Counted from the first letter of the stretch, positions 50,544 through 59,796 are shown. The stretch: DNA of 64,000 bases from Sphingomonas sp. Leaf357 (GCF_001423845.1 NZ_LMPM01000001.1:2344153-2408152); one strand, 5' to 3'. A program made the numbers and translations. The notes: generated by a model from the sequence alone, not told the origin.

Positions 50544-52121
50544 GTGGCGATGATCGCCCTGCTGCTCGCCGCCGCTTTACCGTCGCAGAGCGGCCCTTCC
50601 GACATCGTGATCGATCGCAATCGCATCGATCGCGCCCGCCCGCCGGCCACGCCGAGCAGCGCGCCGCCCGAGCGCGAGAAGACCGTGATCGCGACCAAGG
50701 GCTCGCAGACGCCGATCGCCGGCATCGCCTTTCGCGGCGCGCAGGCGCCGGCCCCGGTGGCCGAGGCGGCACGTGCCTTTCTCGGCAAGCCGGCCAGCGC
50801 GGAGAATTTGCAACTGCTCGCCGCCGCGCTCTCGACAGCCTATGCCAAAAGCGAGGTGGCGCTCTACACGGTCGCGATCCCCGAGCAGGATTTCAGCGGC
50901 GGCACGATCGTGGTGCTGCTGACCGAGGGCAAGGTCGCCGCCGTTACGGTCAAGGGCGACGGCCACACGCTCCTGCGCCGCCGCCTCGCACGACTGACGG
51001 AGGAAGCGCCGCTGACCCGTGCGACGTTCGAGCGGCAGATCACGCTGGCCCGTGCGATCCCCGGCCTCACCTTCGACGCGGATTTTCAGGATCCCGCCGC
51101 CGACGGCGCGCTGGCGCTGACCGTCACACCCAAGCAGAAGCGCCATAAATTCTCGCTCGGGTTCAGCAATCGCGGCGTCGATCTGCTCGGTGACGGGCAG
51201 TTCGACGCGACCGCCGAATTCTACGGCCTCGCCAAGGACGGCGACCAATTGAGCTTCAACGCCAGCACCGCGAGCGACTTCCGCCGCTATCGCTACGGCG
51301 CGATCGGCTATGCCGCGCCGCTTTCGGCCAGCGGACTGACGATCGCCGCCAATGCCGCCTATCTCGAAACTCGGCCCAAGGGGCTGAACATCACCGGCCA
51401 GGCGAAACTGGCCGGCCTGTCGCTCGCCTATCCTTGGCTGCGCGATTTCCACCGTTCGGGCGATATCAGCATCGGCGTGGACGGGCTGAACAGCGACAAT
51501 GCCGCGTTCGGCAATCTCATCGCGACCGAACGGACGCGCGCGGTACGCATCGCCGGCAGCTTCGCGGAGGCGCGCGAGCGGCGTTCGTTCTCGGTCAGCG
51601 GATCGGTCTCGCGCGGGCTCGACCTGCTCGGTGCCCGTGTCACCTTTCCGCTGGCGGAGGCCAGGTTCTTCAAGGGCAATCTGGCGGCCAACGCCGCGCA
51701 ACAGATCGGCAAGCGCGCCTTCGTCCGGCTGTCGGCGAGTGGCCAGTACAGTGCCGACCGCCTTCCGGCTGCGGAGCGTTTCGCGGTCGGCGGCGAAGGC
51801 GTCGGCCGCGCGTTCGACACCGGTCTGCTGACCGGCGATCGGGGTGCCGGTGGATCGGCCGAGATCGCGCTGCGCCCGATCCGCGCCCCCAAATTCGCGC
51901 AGAGCGAACTCTACGGCTTCGTCGATGGCGGGTTGGTCGGGCTGGCCGATCGCGGCGCCGGCCGGCAGAATTACAGCCTGGCCTCGACCGGCGTCGGCGT
52001 CCGCGCGCGCTACCGCGAGAAAGCGGAACTCGGGCTGGAGGCGGCGCGGGCGATCGACGATCCCTATCCCGGCTATGGCGAGGACTGGCGCATCTCGGTC
52101 GCGTGGCGGCTCACGCTATAG
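50544..52121 (+). CDS. TpsB-like outer-membrane transporter (ShlB/FhaC/HecB family)
   Basis: The product is 525 aa from GTG 50544 (ATG 50550 is possible), with AAAAGGGGA upstream and a short signal peptide (IALLLAAALPSQS). Residues 60-185 hold a POTRA-like region (IAGIAFRGAQAPAPVAEAARAFLGKPA, GGTIVVLLTEGKVAAVTVKGDGHTL). The rest is a 16-strand beta-barrel (HKFSLGFSNRGVDLLGDGQFDATAEF) with the family loop FAVGGEGVGRAFDTGLLTGDRG near residue 410, in place of the usual VRGY lid. It ends in a C-terminal aromatic/hydrophobic strand. It should export a partner across the outer membrane. Its stop overlaps that of the convergent corA. Confidence 0.88.
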   Translation: MAMIALLLAAALPSQSGPSDIVIDRNRIDRARPPATPSSAPPEREKTVIATKGSQTPIAGIAFRGAQAPAPVAEAARAFLGKPASAENLQLLAAALSTAYAKSEVALYTVAIPEQDFSGGTIVVLLTEGKVAAVTVKGDGHTLLRRRLARLTEEAPLTRATFERQITLARAIPGLTFDADFQDPAADGALALTVTPKQKRHKFSLGFSNRGVDLLGDGQFDATAEFYGLAKDGDQLSFNASTASDFRRYRYGAIGYAAPLSASGLTIAANAAYLETRPKGLNITGQAKLAGLSLAYPWLRDFHRSGDISIGVDGLNSDNAAFGNLIATERTRAVRIAGSFAEARERRSFSVSGSVSRGLDLLGARVTFPLAEARFFKGNLAANAAQQIGKRAFVRLSASGQYSADRLPAAERFAVGGEGVGRAFDTGLLTGDRGAGGSAEIALRPIRAPKFAQSELYGFVDGGLVGLADRGAGRQNYSLASTGVGVRARYREKAELGLEAARAIDDPYPGYGEDWRISVAWRLTL

Positions 52122-53093
52122 CCAGCGCACCCGCTTGAACTGAACGTACAGCCCGACGCAGATCACCACTATCACGCCGATCACGATCGGATAGCCCCAG
52201 CGCGATTCCAGTTCGGGCATGTATTTGAAGTTCATGCCGTAGATCCCGGCGATCGCCGTCGGCACGGCGAGGATCGCGGCCCAGGCGGCAAGCTGTCGCG
52301 TGATCTCGCCTTGGCGCTGCTGTTCGAGCAGCGCGCTCACCTCGAAGACCGAGGTCAGGGAATCGCGCAAGCCCCCGACCATGTTCTCGACCCGGCGAAC
52401 ATGATCCAGCACGTCGCGGAAATACGGTTTCGCCTCGGCGTCGATGCACGGCATGTCGAGATTGGCGAGCTTGTTGGCCACCTCGACCATCGGGCCGACG
52501 ATCCGCTGGAAACGGATCACGTCGCGGCGCTGCGCGAACAGGCGCGACGTCTCGTCCTTCATCAGCGATGCGTTCATCGCCCGCTGCTCCGTCTCCAGCA
52601 CTTCCTCCTCAATCGCCTCGACGATCGGCAGATAGCCGTCGACGATGAAGTCGAGGATGGAATGCAGCACGTAATCGACGCCGAGCCTGAGCAGCCCGGG
52701 GGATGCCTCCAGATGCACGCGCAGGTCGCTGTGCGCGCGGGCCGATCCGTGACGGACGGTGATGATGTGGTTGCGCCCGACGAACGTCGCCGTCTCGCCA
52801 TAGGCGATCCGATCGCCCTGCCGGTGAGCGGTGCGCGCGATGACGAACAATTGGTCGCCATACACGTCCACCTTCGGCAATTGATGCGCCTTCAACGCAT
52901 CCTCCACCGCCAGCGGATGCAGGCCGTATTTCTCCTGCAACGTCAGCAATTCGTCGTCGGTCGGTTCCAGCAGCCCGATCCAGACGAATTCGGACGGATT
53001 GCCGCCGCACGGCGAAGGCTCGTCGATCGAGATATCGCGGACCCGCTTGCCATCGCGGTAGAGATAGGCGGCGACGACGCTCAACGGAGGCAC
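52116..53093 (-). CDS. corA: Magnesium/cobalt transport protein CorA
   Basis: The protein has 325 aa, standard. It has a large N-terminal cytoplasmic domain (FVWIGLLEPTDDELLTLQEKYGLHPLAVEDAL), a long stalk helix (VEAIEEEVLETEQR) and two C-terminal membrane helices bearing the selectivity motif YGMNFKYMPE near residue 286. It forms a pentameric Mg2+ channel in the inner membrane. The terminal basic residues (KRVRW) match the gating ring. Its stop overlaps that of the TpsB-like gene by 6 bp. Confidence 0.97.
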   Translation of the reverse strand: MPPLSVVAAYLYRDGKRVRDISIDEPSPCGGNPSEFVWIGLLEPTDDELLTLQEKYGLHPLAVEDALKAHQLPKVDVYGDQLFVIARTAHRQGDRIAYGETATFVGRNHIITVRHGSARAHSDLRVHLEASPGLLRLGVDYVLHSILDFIVDGYLPIVEAIEEEVLETEQRAMNASLMKDETSRLFAQRRDVIRFQRIVGPMVEVANKLANLDMPCIDAEAKPYFRDVLDHVRRVENMVGGLRDSLTSVFEVSALLEQQRQGEITRQLAAWAAILAVPTAIAGIYGMNFKYMPELESRWGYPIVIGVIVVICVGLYVQFKRVRWL

Positions 53094-53158
53094 CTCATGA
53101 CAGACTTGTCCGTTTGACTAGCAAAGCGCGCCTGCCACGTCGCGCCCTTAAATCGCGC

Positions 53159-53377
53159 TCAATCAGTGCGTTGGCGTTCGAGGGAATCGAGGATGCGGGC
53201 GCCCGCCATGAACACCGCGATCGGGCAGCAGGCGAACAGCATCCAGCCGCCATAGCCGGGATATTGCTCGAGATAATGCACGCCCCGCTCGACCGCGCCG
53301 AGCCCGAGGCCATAGATCACCAGAAAGGCTTCGAACTTCGTCTTGATGACGAACAGCTTGGCGAATTTGGTCCACAT
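53159..53377 (-). CDS. Small two-helix membrane protein, unknown function
   Basis: The product is 72 aa: a basic start (WTKFAKLFVIKTKFE), a first membrane helix (AFLVIYGLGLGAVERGVHYL), a short PGYGG turn and a second helix (WMLFACCPIAVFMAGARIL), then an acidic-basic tail. The size, topology and clean start suggest a real conserved inner-membrane protein. It lies downstream of astB on the same strand, 65 bp away. Confidence 0.78.
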   Translation of the reverse strand: MWTKFAKLFVIKTKFEAFLVIYGLGLGAVERGVHYLEQYPGYGGWMLFACCPIAVFMAGARILDSLERQRTD

Positions 53378-53442
53378 GCTCGTGTCTTAAGCAATCATCG
53401 GGCCAAGCGCGGAAACGCGTCATCCCGCCTTAACGAACAGGG

Positions 53443-54699
53443 TTAAGTGTAAATGAATTCGACGATCCCGAGCGCGTCGAGCAGCGCGCGGCGCGCGGCT
53501 TCGATCCGCGCGATCACCGCGGGATCGGCGATATCGCCCATGTCGATCGTTTCGGGCCAATGCGCCTCGACCACGCTCGCGATCATATCGAGCCTGGCAT
53601 CGTCGACCAGGAAGCGCGGATCGACCCGTGCCGGATCGGCGACGACACGCAGGCGCAGGCATGCCGGCCCGCCGCCATTCGCCATCGACTGGCGCACGTC
53701 CACCACCTCCAGCCGCCGGATCGGCCCGTTGCCGGCAACCATGTCCTGCAACCAGCCCCATACCGCGTCATTCTCGCGCGCCTCGCCCGGCAGGATCAGC
53801 GCCATCCCGCCGCCGCCCGGCAGCGTGACGACTTGCGCGTTGAACAGATAGGACGACACCGCATCGGCCAGGCTGACGCGGGCGGCCGGCACTTCGACGA
53901 TCTCGATCTCGGGCAGCTTCGCGCGCAACTCGGCATGGAAACCGCCCCGATCCTCGAACGCCTGTTCGTGCGCGAACAACACGCGTTCGTTGGCGACCGC
54001 GACGACATCGTTGTGGAACGCCCCCGCCGCGATCGCCGCGACCGATTGCTGCGCGAAGATCGTGCGTGCCGGATCGAGGCCGTGGCGGCGCGCGATGGCG
54101 GCGCTCGCCTCGATATGTTGGCGCGCAGGGAAGGGGCCGCCGGACACGCCGTAGACGAACACCTCGACGCCCGGTGCGCCATGCTCCGTGCACAGCCGCA
54201 TATGGTTCGCCGCACCCTCGTCGCCGAACGGGGCGGGGACGGGGCCGTGTACCGCGAAGCCGGGATCGGCGAAGGCTAGGCGGAGCTGCGCCAGCGTTTC
54301 GGGCCATTCGTGGCTGCGATGCGGCATCGTCACCAGGTTGGCGACGCTCAGATGGCACCGCCCGTCCGCGCTGTCGGCGGCCGGCGAGACGGTCGCCGCG
54401 TTCGCCGCCCACATCGCCGACGCGGACAGCGCTTGCGCCTTCAGGTGAGGCACCGCGTCGCTATAGCGCGTGGCGAGGCTGTCCAGCCAGCGATGGTCCG
54501 GCCGGGCATGCGGCAACAGGATTCCTTGCGTCAGCCCGAGCGCGATGTTGGCGCGCATCTTGGCGATCCCCTCCAGCGCGGCGGCGCGCGGCCGCGACAC
54601 GCGCCCGGCATTGCCCGTCGCGGCGAGGTTGCCGGGGCTGAGGCCGGCATAATTGTGGCTCGGCCCGATCAGCCCGTCGAAGTTGATTTCGGTAAGCAT
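53443..54699 (-). CDS. astB: N-succinylarginine dihydrolase
   Basis: From ATG 54699 the protein is 418 aa. It hydrolyses N2-succinylarginine to succinylornithine, CO2 and ammonia, step two of the arginine succinyltransferase pathway. Family blocks: EINFDGLIGPSHNYAGLSPGNLAA, QGILLPHARPDHRWL, SASAMWAANAATVSPAADSADGR, and the catalytic Cys region near the end, SMANGGGPACLRLRV, with conserved His in GAFHNDVVAVAN and His residues in DARLDMIASVVEAHWPE. A family B-like repeat separates it from astA. Confidence 0.95.
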   Translation of the reverse strand: MLTEINFDGLIGPSHNYAGLSPGNLAATGNAGRVSRPRAAALEGIAKMRANIALGLTQGILLPHARPDHRWLDSLATRYSDAVPHLKAQALSASAMWAANAATVSPAADSADGRCHLSVANLVTMPHRSHEWPETLAQLRLAFADPGFAVHGPVPAPFGDEGAANHMRLCTEHGAPGVEVFVYGVSGGPFPARQHIEASAAIARRHGLDPARTIFAQQSVAAIAAGAFHNDVVAVANERVLFAHEQAFEDRGGFHAELRAKLPEIEIVEVPAARVSLADAVSSYLFNAQVVTLPGGGGMALILPGEARENDAVWGWLQDMVAGNGPIRRLEVVDVRQSMANGGGPACLRLRVVADPARVDPRFLVDDARLDMIASVVEAHWPETIDMGDIADPAVIARIEAARRALLDALGIVEFIYT

Positions 54700-54717
54700 G
54701 CGGTCTCCCAAATCTCC

Positions 54718-54846
54718 GTTCGTCCTGAGTAGCGGCTGAGCTTGTCGAAGACGCGTATCGAAGGACCGTTCCACTCTTGCAGCGATGCTTCGATACGGGC
54801 CTTCGATACGCCTTCGGCTACTCAGTCCCTACTCAGCACGAACGGG
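54718..54846. repeat. Intergenic inverted repeat, family B
   Basis: Several mirrored segments: cgttcgtcctgagtagcgg and gctgagcttgtcgaag on the left; ggctactcagtccctactca and gcacgaacg on the right, with ttcgatac copies between. It lies inside the astA-astB transcription unit. Confidence 0.65.
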
Positions 54847-54852
54847 CATTTC

Positions 54853-55866
54853 CTAAACCCGCCCCACATGCATCACCACGTCGTCCGCCTCCGCCCCGAT
54901 CGCGCCGGCGCACGCCCGGTCGATCGCGATCCCGCCTTCCACCGCGCGCACGCCGCCGAATGCGCACTGAAAATTGCCCAGTTCGCCGAACGCGACCAAC
55001 GCCTGCGCGCCGCCATCGTCATCCACCGCGACGATCCGGTCGGTCCTGGCCTCGCGGATCGATCGCACCCGGTCGGTCTTGGCGGTCATCGTCGGGCCGC
55101 CGTCGAAGATGTCGATGTAATTCTCGTGCGCGAACCCTTCATTCTCCAGCATGCGCATCGCCGCGCGGCCGCTCGGGTGGGGCAGGCCGATCGCGGCGCG
55201 CGCGCTCTCGCTCAGCATCGCGGTGTAGATCGGGTGCTTGGGGAACAGGTCGGCGATGAACTGGTGGCCGTGCACCGCGTTGAACTGGTCGGCATCCTGG
55301 AAATTCATTCCGAAGAAGCGCCCGGCCAGCCCGTCCCAGAACGGCGATCCGCCCGCCTCGTCGATCACGCCGCGCAGTTCGGCCAGGATGCGGTCGGCAA
55401 AGCGCGCACGGTGCTGCGCGATGAACAGATAGCGGCTGCGCGCAAGCAACAGGCCCAGGCCCCCGGCGCGCTCCCCCGGATGCAGGAACAGCCCGCCGAC
55501 CTCGCTCGAACCCTCCAGATCGGTGGCAAGCGACAGCATGTCGGCGCGGAACGTCCGGCTCAGCGCCGCGCTGTGCTGCGTCAGGTTGCCGAGCCGGTAG
55601 CTGTAGAACGGGTAACGCTGCCCGACATGCGTGAACAACTGGCAGGTGCCACGCACCTCGTTCGTCGCGACGTTCTCCAGCACCAGCACGAAAAGTTCGT
55701 CGCCCTTGGGGTCGGTATTGGCCAATGCCTCCTGGCTGCGCTCCAGCTTGGAGCGGAGCGCGCGACGATCCGGCGGCAGATTGGTGAAGCCCCCGCCGGT
55801 CAGCTTGGCCATTTCGTACAGCGCCTGGAGATCGTCGGGCCGCGCGACGCGGATGCGAAAGGTCAT
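54853..55866 (-). CDS. astA: Arginine N-succinyltransferase
   Basis: From ATG 55866 the protein is 337 aa. It transfers succinyl from succinyl-CoA to arginine, the first step of the AST route. It is a GNAT-like fold with RVARPDDLQALYEMAKLTGGGFTNLP, SEVGGLFLHPGERAGGLGLLLARSRYLF, and FWDGLAGRFFGMNFQDADQFNAVHGHQFIADLFPKHPIY. Overlaps the M20 gene by 4 bp (ATGA). Downstream comes a repeat, then astB. Confidence 0.95.
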   Translation of the reverse strand: MTFRIRVARPDDLQALYEMAKLTGGGFTNLPPDRRALRSKLERSQEALANTDPKGDELFVLVLENVATNEVRGTCQLFTHVGQRYPFYSYRLGNLTQHSAALSRTFRADMLSLATDLEGSSEVGGLFLHPGERAGGLGLLLARSRYLFIAQHRARFADRILAELRGVIDEAGGSPFWDGLAGRFFGMNFQDADQFNAVHGHQFIADLFPKHPIYTAMLSESARAAIGLPHPSGRAAMRMLENEGFAHENYIDIFDGGPTMTAKTDRVRSIREARTDRIVAVDDDGGAQALVAFGELGNFQCAFGGVRAVEGGIAIDRACAGAIGAEADDVVMHVGRV

Positions 55867-57071
55867 AGACGTCCTGCCTGCGCGATGCGCGCGATGGTGA
55901 GGGCGGAAAGCGCGGCGCGCTCGGCGAGGCTGTCGACGATCAGGAATTCGTCCGCCGAATGGATCGCGCCGCCACGCGCGCCCATCGTATCGACGACGGG
56001 GACGCCACACGCGGCGATATTGTTGCCGTCGCACACCCCGCCGCTGTGCCGCCAGCCGATGTCGAGCCCAAGCTCCGCGCCGCTCGATTTGACCAATGCG
56101 AACAGCTTCTCAGCGCCAGCGTCGATCGGCTTGGGCGGGCGGTTGAAGCTGCCATGCACTTCGATCCGCACGTCGTGCTTGGCCGCGACCATCGCCACCG
56201 CGCTGTCGATCTGCGCCTGCGCGCGTGCGATCTCGTCGGCGGTCGCGGGCCTGAAATTCACGCGCAGCACGGCGAGATCGGGCACGACATTGTTCGGCCC
56301 ACCGCCATCGATCCGCGCCGGGTTCACCGCGAGGCGCGGGCCCCGTGCGTCGGCGAGGCGCAGCGCGATATCGGCGGCGGCCAGGATCGCGTTGCGGCCC
56401 TCTTCGGGATTGCGCCCGGCATGCGCGCTGCGGCCGTGCACGACGATCGAGAAATTCCCCGTCCCGCCGCGCGCCCCGGCCAGCGTGCCGTCCGGCAGCG
56501 CAGGCTCGTACGTCAGCGCGGCGACCTTGCCGCGCGCGGCCTGCGCGATCAGCGCGGCGGACGAGAAGGAGCCGGTCTCTTCGTCGGAATTGATCAGCAC
56601 CTCATACCCGATCTTCGCCCCGTACGGCGATGCCTCGATCGCGGTCAGCGCGGCAAGCATCAGCGCGAGGCCGCCTTTCATATCGGCGACACCGGGGCCG
56701 TTCAGCGTCCCGTCGTCCCGCATCGTCAGCGTCTGGAACGGATGATCGCTCGGATAGACCGTGTCCATATGCCCGGTGAACAGCATCCGCACGTGCGCAT
56801 CGGGGCGGACGTTCAGGTGAAGGTGCCGGCCATGTTCGATCGCCGAGACGAACCCGTCGGTGCCGACGCTTTCGGCTGTAGCCGGAGCGACCAAAGCGAT
56901 CTCGCCGGGCAGCGCGGAAAAGGCATCGGCCAGTTTCCCGGCGATCCGGGCGAGGCCCACCAGATTGCGCGTGCCGGAATTGATCGCCGCCCAGCGCTCG
57001 ACCTGCGCCAGCATCGGCTGCGCGCGGGCGGTGTCCAGCAGATCCTGTTCGATGGTGGTGAGAGACGTCAT
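55863..57071 (-). CDS. M20 family metallohydrolase in the ast operon
   Basis: The product is 402 aa, without a signal peptide. Zinc ligands of the M20/M28-like family are visible: His-x-Asp in FTGHMDTVYP near residue 97, Asp in GVADMKGG, Glu-Glu in NSDEETGSFS, and a C-terminal His in GARGGAIHSADEF. A dimerisation domain lies between (GRSAHAGRNPEEGRNAI). The closest family is carboxypeptidase G2 (glutamate-releasing). It is the first gene of M20-astA-astB, where the desuccinylase astE would be expected, so it may cleave succinylglutamate or another N-acyl glutamate; this is inference. Confidence 0.92.
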   Translation of the reverse strand: MTSLTTIEQDLLDTARAQPMLAQVERWAAINSGTRNLVGLARIAGKLADAFSALPGEIALVAPATAESVGTDGFVSAIEHGRHLHLNVRPDAHVRMLFTGHMDTVYPSDHPFQTLTMRDDGTLNGPGVADMKGGLALMLAALTAIEASPYGAKIGYEVLINSDEETGSFSSAALIAQAARGKVAALTYEPALPDGTLAGARGGTGNFSIVVHGRSAHAGRNPEEGRNAILAAADIALRLADARGPRLAVNPARIDGGGPNNVVPDLAVLRVNFRPATADEIARAQAQIDSAVAMVAAKHDVRIEVHGSFNRPPKPIDAGAEKLFALVKSSGAELGLDIGWRHSGGVCDGNNIAACGVPVVDTMGARGGAIHSADEFLIVDSLAERAALSALTIARIAQAGRL

Positions 57072-57149
57072 CGGCGCGAGCCTAGCCGCTCCGGCCCGAT
57101 CGCTCCACCCCCCGCGCTAGGTCGATCGTCCGAGACCACCCCCCGCATT

Positions 57150-57236
57150 CCGTCGCCCCGAGCCCGTCGAAGGGCGTGCGCCAGGCACGGGAGGCGCGTT
57201 GGGCACGTGCTTCGACAAGCTCGGCACGAACGGGCA
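57150..57236. repeat. Intergenic inverted repeat, family B
   Basis: Left arm cgtcgccccgagcccgtcg followed by aagg; right arm tgcttcgacaagctcggcac followed by gaacggg. It occupies the gap between the M20 gene and DUF481 on the minus strand. Confidence 0.65.
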
Positions 57237-57258
57237 GGGGGTCGGTCCCGGCCCCGCG

Positions 57259-58137
57259 CTAGAAACTGTACACCAGCGAAGCGCGGCTCGTCGTGTCCGT
57301 GCCCACCCGCCCGATCGGGGGCATGCTCTCATATTGCACGCTGTACGAGATCTTCGCCGCCAGCGGCCCGATCAGCTTCGCGTTAAGCGCGGTCGTGCCG
57401 GTCACGGTGCTGTTATATTGCTGGACATAGGCCGAGGCGGCCTGGGTCAGCGAGATCGCGTTGGACAGCTTCCAGCCGAAATCGAGCGATCCGCGCGCGG
57501 CGAAGGCGCTCTCGTGACTAGAATCCGTGAAATCGGTGCGGCGATAGGCCGGCCCGAGTTCGAGGTTGAGCGTCGCGCCCGGTGCCTTGATCGCGCTGTA
57601 ACCCGCCCCGAGCGAGGCGGAGATGCGCGTATCGTATCCCAGGAAGCGATCGCTCTCATATTGCGCCGCGCCGTAAACATATCCGCGATCGGAGAATTTG
57701 TAGTTCGGCTCGTACGCGGCCACATAGCGTTCGCGGCTGACCAGCCCCAGGCTCTCCTGATAATCCGCCGCCAGCCGCAACTTGTGGCGCCAGTCCAGGC
57801 TTTCGCGCGTTAGGTTCAGCGCGCCCGTGACGCCGATATTCTCGGTATTGCCGGTGGTGAGATACCCGCCGATCTCGGCATTGCCGGTCCACAATTGCAG
57901 CGGCCCCGCGTTGCGGATCTGCGCCAGACGCTTCTCTTCGCGTTCATGCCGCCAGCTATCGGCGAGCGCGCTGATCGCATCGGCGCTGTCGGGTGCCGCG
58001 TTGCGGGCATATTTCTCGACGATCGCCACTTCGGACGGGTTTCCCCCGGCGATCGCCGCGTCCAGCATCGTCCGGATCTGCGGCGGGATGTCCGCATTGG
58101 CCAGGAGCAGGGGGACTAGGATCAGCAGTGCGCGCAT
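57259..58137 (-). CDS. DUF481 outer-membrane beta-barrel protein
   Basis: From ATG 58137 (ATG 58143 also in frame) the product is 292 aa. Signal peptide RALLILVPLLLANA. Residues 20-95 form a short helical region with charged helix (SWRHEREEKRLAQIRN). From NAEIGGYLTTGNTENIGVTG the protein is a run of amphipathic strands typical of DUF481 (NLELGPAYRRTDF, LDFGWKLSNAISLTQ), ending in a terminal aromatic Phe (ASLVYSF), the BAM signal. It is probably a salt-induced or glycan-related outer-membrane protein; the exact role is unknown. Confidence 0.88.
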   Translation of the reverse strand: MRALLILVPLLLANADIPPQIRTMLDAAIAGGNPSEVAIVEKYARNAAPDSADAISALADSWRHEREEKRLAQIRNAGPLQLWTGNAEIGGYLTTGNTENIGVTGALNLTRESLDWRHKLRLAADYQESLGLVSRERYVAAYEPNYKFSDRGYVYGAAQYESDRFLGYDTRISASLGAGYSAIKAPGATLNLELGPAYRRTDFTDSSHESAFAARGSLDFGWKLSNAISLTQAASAYVQQYNSTVTGTTALNAKLIGPLAAKISYSVQYESMPPIGRVGTDTTSRASLVYSF

Positions 58138-58200
58138 GACCATTCCGATACCGCAACCATCGCAGGAATTACATCGGTTCCATCGCAAGTAAGCCTCGTT

Positions 58201-58686
58201 TCATCGCTCCGACAAATGACTGGCGAATGTCGCCAGCACCTGTTGGTACAATTCCCTCTTGAACGGCACGATCACGCCCGGAAGCTCCGACGGATCGATC
58301 CAGCGCCATGTGCTGAACTCCGGATGCTTGGTGGCGATGTTGACGTCGCCGTCCTCGCCCAAGAAGCGATACAGGAACCAGCGCTGCGATTGCCCGCGAT
58401 ACCTGCCCTTCCACACCTTGCCGACCAACTCCGGTGGCAGGTCGTAGTTCAGATCATGCGGGGCGATCGCGATCAGCTCGACCATCTCCGCCGCGATGCC
58501 GGTTTCCTCGCCGAGTTCGCGCAGCGCGGCGGTTTCCGCATCCTCGCCGCGGTCGATCCCGCCCTGCGGCATCTGCCACGCCTCGACCGTCGCATCCAGG
58601 CGCTGTCCGACAAACACCTGCCCCTCGCGATTGAGCAGCATGATGCCGGCACACGGGCGATAGGGCAGGGTGTCGGGATCGATCAT
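58201..58686 (-). CDS. rppH: RNA pyrophosphohydrolase RppH
   Basis: From ATG 58686 the product is 161 aa. It removes pyrophosphate from 5' triphosphorylated mRNA and starts decay. It has [23 protein letters not shown] at the N-terminus, [28 protein letters not shown] (Nudix box), and [18 protein letters not shown] and the C-terminal [14 protein letters not shown], all diagnostic of the RppH/NudH branch. Confidence 0.95.
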   Translation of the reverse strand: MIDPDTLPYRPCAGIMLLNREGQVFVGQRLDATVEAWQMPQGGIDRGEDAETAALRELGEETGIAAEMVELIAIAPHDLNYDLPPELVGKVWKGRYRGQSQRWFLYRFLGEDGDVNIATKHPEFSTWRWIDPSELPGVIVPFKRELYQQVLATFASHLSER

Positions 58687-58721
58687 AACTCTTTCTCTAG
58701 CCGTCCGTGCTGCTTTCCTTA

Positions 58722-58803
58722 TCCGTCCGTGCTGAGCTTGTCGAAGCACTGCCCTTTCTTCGGGCCAAGAAAGACAGAGCTTCGACAGGCTCAGCACGGA
58801 CGG
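58722..58803. repeat. Intergenic inverted repeat, family B (best-preserved copy)
   Basis: Left arm ccgtccgtgctgagcttgtc followed by gaagca, right arm gcttcgacaggctcagcac followed by ggacgg. The arms are near-perfect inverted copies around a centre with its own small hairpin (tttcttc...gaaga-like). It lies between the HSL-type hydrolase and rppH. Confidence 0.8.
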
Positions 58804-58821
58804 CAGAGGGCGTGGCGTAGC

Positions 58822-59796
58822 TCAGGCCGCAGCCTGCGCCATAACCCGCTCGCCCTCGGCCTCCACCACGATCGCCTTCAGCGCCGCGAACGCTCCCGCC
58901 ACGTCGCCCACCGACGACGGGATCGCCTGACGCAGCGTGATGAAGCCGTGGATATTGCCCTTCGCCTCGCGGAACACCACCGGCACGCCCGCTTCGGCCA
59001 GCGCGGCGGCATAAGCGCGGCCCTGATCGCGGATCGGATCCAGGCTCGCCGTCACCACCACGGCCGGCGGCAGACCCGCGACGCTGCCCTGAAGCGGCGA
59101 AGCGCGGACATGCTCCAGCTCCGCGAGATAGGCCTGGTTGAACCATTCCATCCCCGCGCGCGTCAGCAGATAGCCGTCGGAAAATTCGCTGAATGACGGA
59201 AATTCGCGGCTCATGTCGGCCGCCGGATAGAACGGCAGTTGCGCGATCACCGGAACCTTCGCCGGCGCATCGCGCAGCGCCATGGCGGTGACGATCGCCA
59301 GATTGCCGCCCGCGCTGTCCCCCGCCACGATCAGGCTGGTGACGGCACGACCCAGGTCCGCCGGGCTCTCCGCGATCCAGCGCGCCGCCGCCTCGCAATC
59401 GTCCGGCGCGGCCGGCCAGGGCGCCTCCGGTGCCAGCCGGTAGTCGACCGAGATCACCGACAGATCCAGGGACCGCGCCATCTCCGCGCAGAAGCTGGCA
59501 TGCGTTTCGACATTGCCGATCACGAACCCGCCGCCGTGGAAGAAGGCGACCGCCGGCCCGGGCTCCCGCGACGCGCGCGGATCGAACAAAGTCGCGGTGA
59601 TATCGCCCGCCGGGCCGGGGATCGAAAGGTCCAGCCGCGTACCCAGCACCCCGACCGGCGGATCGGCGATGTCCTTCATCGCGACATATTGCGCGCGCGC
59701 CGCCGGCGCATCCAGTTCGTGCATCTTCGGGCCGGGCATGGCGTTGAGAAAGGCGAGGAACGCTTTGGTATCGGCACGGACGAACGGTTCGGTCAT
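58822..59796 (-). CDS. Alpha/beta hydrolase of the hormone-sensitive lipase family
   Basis: From ATG 59796 the product is 324 aa; a long upstream in-frame extension is antisense to the next gene. Oxyanion motif HGGGFVIG near residue 91, nucleophile Ser in AGDSAGGN near residue 162, acid in TASLDPIRDQG and His in GNIHGF near residue 292 define the HSL (esterase family IV) layout. Members hydrolyse short-acyl esters. It is divergent from the histone deacetylase-like gene, 57 bp apart. Confidence 0.93.
   Translation of the reverse strand: MTEPFVRADTKAFLAFLNAMPGPKMHELDAPAARAQYVAMKDIADPPVGVLGTRLDLSIPGPAGDITATLFDPRASREPGPAVAFFHGGGFVIGNVETHASFCAEMARSLDLSVISVDYRLAPEAPWPAAPDDCEAAARWIAESPADLGRAVTSLIVAGDSAGGNLAIVTAMALRDAPAKVPVIAQLPFYPAADMSREFPSFSEFSDGYLLTRAGMEWFNQAYLAELEHVRASPLQGSVAGLPPAVVVTASLDPIRDQGRAYAAALAEAGVPVVFREAKGNIHGFITLRQAIPSSVGDVAGAFAALKAIVVEAEGERVMAQAAA

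Noticed and set aside
53430..53446. TTAA...TTAA pair as a CtrA binding site
   Set aside because: The spacing is nine bases rather than seven and it overlaps the astB stop codon.
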